Positions 57,601-64,000 of a stretch of DNA of 64,000 bases are shown piece after piece (position 1 is the stretch's first letter; every line of letters begins with the position of its first letter). A model generated the notes under the pieces. The model worked only from the letters and a program-made list of their open reading frames with translations, was not told the DNA's origin and did no database searches. Source of the DNA: Oryzias latipes. Taxonomy: Eukaryota > Chordata > Actinopteri > Beloniformes > Adrianichthyidae. A program made the position numbers and the translations under genes. Location: the NCBI RefSeq assembly GCF_002234675.1, contig NC_019859.2, forward strand, positions 28,391,973-28,455,972. Direction: 5' to 3'.

Positions 57601-59048
57601 TGACAGTTGTAGCCCATCTACTGAATCCCTCTGCTGTGGTTTTTGCAGCTGTTCTTCCACCTCGTTCAACTCTTTCTGGAAGTCTGCAGTTTCTTGTATC
57701 TTGGCCTTTTGATAATCTACTGAAGTGCATAGTCATCTCTTCTCTTGCCAAATTTTGCCCCTCCATTAGTTTCCATTTATCTGCTTGGACATACTGTAGA
57801 GTCCTGTAAACAGCCAGCCTGCTTAGTCTTCCCTGTAGGTTTTTTTCAATCCTGTCCAGCAGCTGAAGGCCTCTTGTGTTGGACAGATTTTACTGTTACA
57901 CTACAAAGTTATGAATCTTCTGACACACAAGGTGTGTATTTGTATAAACCCCTCTTGTATTTGAGGCTAACTTTTATTTATATTAATGTTGTTTGTATAC
58001 ATTTTTTTGTTGGACCAAACGGAAGGGCCTGTACACAGACACATTAAAACAATACAAACATACGTGTTGGCTCCAAACTTCTTCAGACAACACACCAACA
58101 TGTCAACATGTACACAATACAACGACAGCTCACACACACATACTTATGCATACAAACAAAAACGATTTTCTCCTTAACATTGTATTTGTATATTTATCAT
58201 GAGATGGTTTCTATCATCTTATGTAAAGTATAAAAACAATTCAGTTTGGAGGCTGACACCAGGTATTGAAAGAATGTATCTAATTTCAACCTGTGTTGAT
58301 TATTTCCATGTTGTTTGTTTAAGTCAAGAAGTGAAAGATAAAAACACTTGTCAGAATTTAGATTAAGTCTTTTGTTGTTTAACTTTTAGCTTCCATGCTG
58401 GAGGGATGCAGATATTCTGCCATTTTAGGGTTTTACTTACCCGATGATTCCCAGCACACCAAAGATGAGCCAGGTTTGCATCCCCACTTTGTGCTCGGTC
58501 TTCGTCACTACAGTGTTCTGGCAGTGGGGGCACAGCATCTGTCCAGGGCAATCAGTGGGATGCGGCTGAACCACCACCATCCGGTTCCCTGAAGGCACAG
58601 GACAGACATTTGTGACATCCACCCTCAACCAAAATCGAATGGTCTTTCGAAAGGAGCAGTAGCTCACCGGTTTGTACCACTTGAGGCTGCGGCTGCTGTT
58701 GAGGCTGCTGCTGAAACTGAGGCTGCTGCTGAAACTGAGGCTGTGCCTGAAGCTGAGGCTGCGGCTGCTGCTGAAACTGAGGCTGTGGCTGAAGCTGAGC
58801 CTGCTGCTGAAGTTGAGGCTTCATCTGCATCTGCGGGTCAATCTGCGGCTGCTGGTATTGTGCAGTTTGAACTGTTGAAAGAGAGGTAACCTCAGAGATG
58901 GAGCGTGCAGGTGCTCAGATGACATCTCTGTACTATTACCTTGGGGAGGAGCTGTCTGGTATGATGCCGATTGGGATGGTGGGTACATCTGTTGTGAAAC
59001 TGGATAAGAGGGCGGTTGTGGTTGGCTGGTTGATGTGCTCTGCTCCAT
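54641..59048 (-). CDS. LITAF-domain protein, copy B, 188 aa
   Basis: Paralogue of the gene at 32269-36789 with the same four coding exons: 59048-58940, 58871-58668, 58588-58441 and 54746-54641, all GT-AG and in frame. Compared with copy A, exon 1 has lost 57 nt (19 residues, the [14 protein letters not shown] part) but keeps PPSY. Exon 2 is 60 nt longer, enlarging the Gln/Pro tract by 20 residues. The LITAF domain is nearly unchanged: [23 protein letters not shown] and SCPSCN with all four Cys of the two CxxC pairs, and the end HVHKRM. No stop or frameshift is present. The last intron contains the Harbinger element, a Tc1 relic and retroposon pieces. Expected to act, like the family, on the cytosolic face of late endosomes. 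Confidence 0.88.
54773..55386. other. Intron sequence without counterpart in copy A
   Basis: AT-rich, no coding frame or repeat terminus recognised. Similarity to copy A stops at about 54772 and resumes at about 55390 (ATTCGCGTTTCAACCCAC). Confidence 0.4.
55601..57023. mobile_element. Complete Harbinger-type element with empty site in copy A
   Basis: The 1,423-bp element has ends GGGCCTCAT...ATGAGGCCC and a CAG duplication at 55598-55600 and 57024-57026. Copy A has the single CAG at 34772-34774 within GGACCAGGTCC, a palindromic target of the CWG type known for vertebrate Harbinger elements. TACGCAC-rich subterminal repeats are present at both sides. It encodes a broken Myb-like ORF1 but no transposase. 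Confidence 0.9.
55975..56771 (-). pseudogene. Harbinger ORF1, Myb/SANT-like DNA-binding protein (broken)
   Basis: Minus strand: from ATG 56771 the frame has [28 protein letters not shown] and RTVAEIKKK, the NAIF1/MSANTD-like Myb domain that in Harbinger transposons helps target the transposase to the nucleus and DNA. A short duplication around AAATGAAAGAAATG (about 56540-56555) shifts the frame and adds a stop. The next frame continues with an Asp/Glu/Pro-rich part (56556-56347), and a third piece (56211-55975) follows after a possible intron. Inactive as it stands. Confidence 0.65.
57135..57212. repeat. Perfect 36-bp inverted repeat, 6-nt loop
   Basis: Arms 57135-57170 and 57177-57212 are exact reverse complements (left arm begins CATCACGGGACATTCACG); the loop is GAGCCA. 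Copy A (34870-34935) has only the inner part of the left arm. Located in a fish LINE tail within the LITAF-like B intron. Confidence 0.95.
57213..57345 (+). repeat. LINE 3' tail ending in (ATT)n, copy B
   Basis: Counterpart of 34930-35075. Confidence 0.55.
57345..57790 (-). pseudogene. Tc1/mariner-like transposase relic, copy B
   Basis: Counterpart of 35085-35560, slightly longer because copy A has lost about 60 bp near 35335. Confidence 0.45.
57840..58265 (-). repeat. 5'-truncated retroposon, copy B
   Basis: Counterpart of 35570-35995. Confidence 0.55.
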
Positions 59049-59324
59049 TTTGTCAAGTTCTGGTGAAAAGGTAAACTCGAAGGATCTTCAGAAAACCTAC
59101 AGCTTTGAAGGTTGAAAGAAAATAGGTAAGACGGGACAAAAAAATCACAGATCAGGGTCAGAAGCAAGCATCAGACCTGGTTGTATTTTATAAACCCAAG
59201 AATTTAGAACTTCCTTTTGCGTGGGCAGGAAAGCAGGTTTGGTTGCATTTTTTTTTCTAAAAGGAGACAAAACAAGGCAGAGGATGCTTTGGTTTCTCAG
59301 CAAACACTCTTATGCCCCATAAAT

Positions 59325-61046
59325 TGCAAAAATTGCAAAAGTTATACCATTGTACAAAACCGGGAACAAGCATCACTTCACAAACTATAGGCCAGTTTCT
59401 ATGTTACCGCAGTTATCAAAGATATTGGAAAAAATGTTCATAACCAGATTAAACTCTTTGATCGAAAAGCACAAGATACTGGACGAAGGACAGTATGGGT
59501 TCAGGTCAAATCGATCAACATCACTGGCCCTGATGAATGTAATAGAAAATATAACAAATGCTATTGATAGTAAAAAACATGTAATCGGGGTATTTATTGA
59601 TTTAAAAAAAGCTTTCGACACAATTAACCACTGTATATTAATTTATAAATTGGAACGGTATGGCATTAGGGGGTTAGTGCTAGACTGGATCAGAAGCTAT
59701 TTGAGCAACAGAAAGCAGTTTGTAAAGGTTGAAGGTGCTTGTTCCCAATGTTTGGACATTGTTTGTGGTGTCCCTCAGGGGTCGGTTCTGGGACCAATAT
59801 TGTTTATTTTATATATAATGATTTATTTCAGGTTTCTAACAAATTACGGCTAGTTCTATTTGCTGATGATACAAATGTGTTTTGTGATGGGGATGATCTG
59901 CAGCAACTCATTGAAATTGTTAAGAAGGAGATGGAAAAACTGAAGCTGTGGTTTGATGTAAATAAGCTTTCACTAAATTTAAGTAAAACAAAAATGATGT
60001 TATTTGGTTACCATAAGGGTAGAAATATTAACATTGACATGCACATAAATGGGGTGAAACTTGAAAGAATTTATGAAATTAAATTTCTTGGGGTCATAAT
60101 TGATGACAAACTTACCTGGAAAGCACATATTAGCTACATACAAGCCAAACTATCCAGAAGTATTTCTGTCTTAAATAAAGCTAAACTGGTTCTGGACCAC
60201 AAATCACTCCACATGTTATACTGTACATTAGTTTTACCATATTTTTCTTATTGTGTAGAAGTTTGGGGGAACAACTATAAAACAACGTTACATTCACTTT
60301 CAATTCTTCAGAAGAGAGCAATACGAATCATACACAAAGTCAGTTACCTTGAGCACACAAATAAATTATTCATAGAATCAAAATTACTCAAATTTTACGA
60401 TCTAGTAGAGTATTGTACCGCTCAAATAATATTCAAGGCCAAAAACAATTTATTACCCACAAATATCCAAAGGTTATTTAATACAAAAGAGGAAAAATAC
60501 AATTTTGGGGAAAAAGATAAATTTGTCATACATAGAGCACGTACAAATAAAAAGAGATTCTGTGTTTCAATTTGTGGAGTGAAATTGTGGAACAGAGCCA
60601 GTAAATGCTTGAAGCAATGTCCAAACATAAAAGAATTTAAATATAGATACAGAAAGATGATCATGGATAAATATGTGCAAATACAAAAAAATACAGAATG
60701 TCAGCATTTATAAATCTGCCTACTTTGACAATACGTTTTGTTATTCATTTGTATGTTGTTTGGAAATGAAAATTACATGTATATATGTACATATACACTT
60801 GGGTAGGGCACTGGACTCTGATGATGGGAAAGTAAGGGCTTAAGGTAAAGGGGGGTGAGAGTTTATAAGATGTTTCTTCTTCTCACTCCCTTTTGGACTG
60901 GTGTTTATATAATTTTGTTTTGTTTTGTTTTATATAATTTACTTGTCTTTTTCTTGTTTTTGCAAGTTTTGTCTCGTTTTTGTCTTATTTTGTTATTTTA
61001 CACTTGTTTCACTAGTCCAAAATAAAAAAAGACTACTACTACTACT
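59325..61046 (+). mobile_element. 5'-truncated jockey/CR1-like LINE in LITAF-like gene B
   Basis: Present only in copy B, inserted in the intron between the 5' UTR exon and coding exon 1; copy A keeps CCCCATGAATGG. AAAT on both sides (59321-59324, 61047-61050) may be a short duplication. RT blocks: NYRPVSMLPQLSKILEK, IDLKKAFDTINH, VPQGSVLGPILF, LFADDTNVF (catalytic FADD intact), KFLGVIIDDKLTWKAHI. One missing nucleotide near 59815 shifts the frame (59350-59853 to 59739-60713). The 3' end is (ACT)n. Confidence 0.82.
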
Positions 61047-61408
61047 AAATGGTGTTTTACAAATAAAGCATGTGCCTCAATCTCATCTGCTATAATCCAG
61101 CAAAGGAGATGATTCCATAATCTGCTCATAGCTCCACCTCTTTATGGTTTTAGTTAAAAGTGAAGATTGGTTTCTGTGGTTTTGGCTTTGAGGATTACCT
61201 TCTGAACTGAACAAACATTTCTAGCATCATGATGCGACTCCAAACCTTTGCTAACTCAGTGGAAAATGCTTTGAAAAAGGTCAAACAACCTACTTGAAGA
61301 CCCTGCTTCAATTACAAAAATTAAATAGAAAAATGCTGACAATTCATCACAAGAACTGATACGTTTTTCTTGAAACCAAACCTTTAAAACAGAAAGAAAT
61401 GTTATTAC

Positions 61409-61610
61409 CTTCAAGAGATCTTGTCCAACTGTGTGAGTCGGACTGGTGTCAATCCAATCAAACATCCACACAAGCTCTGGAGTCGGTGAGGAGGGTGCAG
61501 AGCTACACTGGATGTGCTGGTTTGACGACTTTTATTTCCGGTCTGCAGATGACGTTGCAGATGTCATGATTACAGTACAACTCAACAGCAGTTGTGATGC
61601 AATGTGACGC
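61409..61610 (-). other. Non-coding first exon of LITAF-like gene B
   Basis: Counterpart of 37425-37620 with donor CTTGAAG|GTAATA at 61409/61408. Confidence 0.5.
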
Positions 61611-61625
61611 AACACTTTCTAAAAT

Positions 61626-61632
61626 GCTTTAT
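61626..61632 (-). promoter_or_regulatory. TATA box of LITAF-like gene B
   Basis: TATAAAG in GGGGATTATAAAGC. The upstream sequence continues without the LINE that interrupts copy A. Confidence 0.5.
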
Positions 61633-61899
61633 AATCCCCTTAATGTTGTCTGTAAATTCATATTTTGAAACAATTTTATGATATTTCTTCATTTGGATCT
61701 GAGTTTTCTTTGTAAAGTGAGACATTGACGGAAGTCAGAACTCTGTCTCCAGCTGTCCCAAGAGTTGTAGACACTACATCTCCTTGCAACATCAGCGCAC
61801 ACTTCCTGGATGCCACACACCTGACTTTCATGTACAATCACTTACAGCATCCTTAAACACTGTACTGAGCCTCACTCAGTGTGAAGTATTGTTTGTGCC

Positions 61900-62145
61900 A
61901 CTCTGCCTTCATTACCCAGTGTTATGCCTGATCTGATCTTCTGTTTCCTGACCTTGTTTGCCTCTGACTCTGTTTGCCCGCCCCAAATCTCACCTGGATC
62001 CTGATCCTGTTACTTTTCTTATGCTCTCATGCTCATTATTGACTCCTGCCTGCCTGATCCTGACTTAGCTTTGTGGACTTTGAGCTGAGTAAATAAACCT
62101 GCTGCATCTAGTACCAGCAGTCTGCCTGCTTTTATCACAGACATG
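61900..62145 (+). repeat. LTR-like or retroelement 3' fragment, copy B
   Basis: Counterpart of 40420-40625. Confidence 0.35.
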
Positions 62146-62212
62146 GATTTATGTAAATTAGACTCTTGTTTGTTTGATAATTCAAAACAATATCAAACAA
62201 CTTATTTTACCG

Positions 62213-62243
62213 CACCACACACACACACACACACACACACACA
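62213..62243. repeat. (CA)n microsatellite
   Basis: About fifteen CA units, counterpart of the run at 40713. Confidence 0.9.
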
Positions 62244-62308
62244 AATACACACATACATTCTCAATGAATGTGGAATTTTTTAAATAGCTGTACTGTATAG
62301 AACAGCGG

Positions 62309-62982
62309 TCAGCAACGTTTATGACATGAAGTGGCAATTCGAAATTTTCTACCTAACAACTGTGCCATCACCAACTATAATGTGAATTCTAACACACAGA
62401 AAAACAAAAACATTTCCAAAAATCTGAAATTTTATTTAATTCACAACAGCAGGCTTTATATTCTTAGATTAACTAAGAAAAGTTCTGTCATAACAATATT
62501 GCACAAGGAAAATATGCCAAAGTTAAAATTGTAGTGCAACTGTGGGTTGTGCCCATTGTTGATCCGATCGGGTGCATGTAAACAGTTTATTACAATTGTG
62601 AGTCACTACTGCTCTGGCCTTTACGTCATAGCTAGACGGTGTGGCGCTCCAGAGAAGGCTTTGGAGCGTGAACAGGGCCAACCGGCTGCTCCATGTGGGC
62701 AAACCATGTCTCTGGGCAGAGCAGCCGGACTTGTGGCTTTGTGTTTGCGGGCAGGGGAGGGTGCTTTGTTATGGTGTGCAGTCTGGAGGAGGCTTCAGAC
62801 CGCAGTTGGTCCAGCTGCACTGTGTGAGCGAGTTGCCGGACTTAGGAGAGCCGTGTCTCCCAGGTAGAACTGTGTCCCCAAGCAGAGGAGCGGCTTTGGG
62901 ACGGTGTGTGAGCTGGCAAAAATGAATGGAGAAATGCCGCTCCACACAGTCCTGTGAAACCATGTAAACAGTCATGTGAATA
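62309..62982 (+). repeat. Unassigned repeat with hAT-like start, copy B
   Basis: Counterpart of 41030-41706; the 106-aa and 94-aa frames are kept with a few changes. Confidence 0.35.
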
Positions 62983-63355
62983 TGTCTTTTGATTCATGTC
63001 TAGACAAAATAAAGGCTGAAGTTATTCTCACATTTCTACGTGCAGCCAAGATGCGCTTTATGGCATTGCCCGCATGGATTTAGGTGCATCCGCAATAAAG
63101 TCTTTCTTGGCGCATGTACACAGTTCAATTCGAATCAGATCTTTGATCCGATCAAAGATAATTTGCACACGTAACTGCAGCCTGTGTTTATATAGGTTTT
63201 CACTAAGCTCTCACCTTTTGCTCTGTTTTCTGCTGCAAATGGTAGAATTTTAAAACTGACACTAAACGGCCTTACTGAAAAACAGTTGCGCTTTGACTGA
63301 ATTTTTGCTTTGAGGAAAACAGCTTTGTAAGTTTGCCATTTTACTCTAATGCTGT
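62983..63355. other. Unassigned sequence, copy B
   Basis: Counterpart of 43663-44038. It ends with the single AATGCTGT that is the empty site of the TIR element in copy A. Confidence 0.4.
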
Positions 63356-63876
63356 TAAAGAAAACTGGTCTGAAGCAAGCTACATCCCAGCTGTAGACCA
63401 TGTGCAAGCATGACTATACTCAGATGGAAGTCACTTCCAACATGAAAAGGAAACTACCACCAACTACCACAAAATCTACTGGACCACCTTTGATGGTGAA
63501 GGTGAGACAGGAGTCTAAATCCAGGTCAGAAGAGGTTACTTTGGCTGAAACTGAAAGTCAGCTGCGTGAAAACTCTATAATGGTGGCAAACATTTCCTGG
63601 TTGGTTAAGATAATGGGGCTGAGAAAAAGACTGCAACAACGGAAAGAGAGATACCACAGATAGTGAAGGAGAACCAAGAACTGAGGGAAAAAGCTGCCTA
63701 ACTGGAAAGACATAAATGAAGCTGGAACTTGAAAATCCCATGGTCTGAAAGAAAAAGATGACAAGAACAGCCGAGAAGGTCATCTGGAAGTTCGTTATGA
63801 GGTGCCATAGAGATGCTTTCTGGAAAATCACTGAGAACTGTCAGACCTGCAAAGGACTTCAGTAAAGCAGACCGGG
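63356..63876 (+). pseudogene. L1 ORF1 relic, copy B
   Basis: Counterpart of 45424-45943 with the same frame breaks. Confidence 0.5.
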
Positions 63877-64000
63877 CTCTGGGGGCCTCGCGGCGGTCCT
63901 GCTGGCCCTGGCCTGGGTGGTGGGCTGGGTCGCCCGGGGGGCGGTTATTCCCTGCCTGCTGCCGTGTGGGGGATTCCAGCTGCCGCTGCTGCTGCGGCAT
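63877..64000 (+). repeat. GC-rich retroposon body joined to the L1 relic
   Basis: From CTCTGGGGGCCTCGC onward it matches 47938-48060 of copy A, so 45944-47937 of copy A is missing here. Continues beyond the window. Confidence 0.7.

Larger units (their letters stand above)
50639..64000. repeat. Tandem segmental duplication, copy B (runs off the window)
   Basis: Direct copy of the interval beginning at 27831, readable to the window end. It lacks 30733-31152, 32401-34575, 37701-40178, 41707-43662, 44039-45415 and 45944-47937 of copy A, and has its own LINE (59325-61046) and Harbinger element (55601-57023). Confidence 0.85.

Overview
The window is eukaryotic genomic DNA, almost certainly from a teleost fish. 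Genes are split by GT-AG introns, CpG is sparse outside promoters, and every large gap is filled with fish-type transposons (hAT, Harbinger, piggyBac-like, L1/Tx1, L2/RTE-like LINEs, gypsy LTRs). A medaka-like (Oryzias) genome is my best guess, but that is an inference.

Four protein-coding genes can be supported, all on the minus strand. At the left edge is the 3' part of knop1 (lysine-rich nucleolar protein), running off the window, with a CpG-rich promoter candidate at 7.56-7.79 kb. At 12.78-22.85 kb lies a complete gprc5b-like orphan receptor gene: a long single-exon 7TM region, two small C-tail exons, a long 3' UTR and a candidate 5' UTR exon. In mammals GPRC5B, IQCK and KNOP1 are neighbours; here gprc5b and knop1 keep that neighbourhood but no iqck exon was recognised between them.

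From about 23 to 27.8 kb there are only transposon relics: LINE reverse transcriptase, a Harbinger fragment with a transposase N-terminus, and a gypsy integrase fragment. The rest of the window is a direct tandem duplication: copy A about 27831-50638, copy B from 50639 to the window end. Each copy holds a four-coding-exon LITAF-domain gene (A 187 aa, B 188 aa) with an upstream 5' UTR exon, a TATA box and a poly(A) signal. Both reading frames are open. They differ by a 19-residue N-terminal deletion in B and a 20-residue longer Gln/Pro tract in B.

Because the copies were once identical, they act as natural before-and-after pictures of transposition. Harbinger is in B and its empty site in A. 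Two different LINEs sit in the two litaf-like loci. A 1.4-kb element with an 8-bp target duplication and a 2-kb insertion are present only in A. A hAT element interrupted by a solo LTR lies in the A-specific part of the litaf-like intron. Copy A ends in a degenerate L1 that itself contains a poly(A) retroposon with a 16-bp target duplication, a SINE-like repeat and a piggyBac-like MITE.

All exon borders, target duplications and reading frames were read by eye from the sequence. Family names rest on remembered protein and repeat patterns, not on a search.
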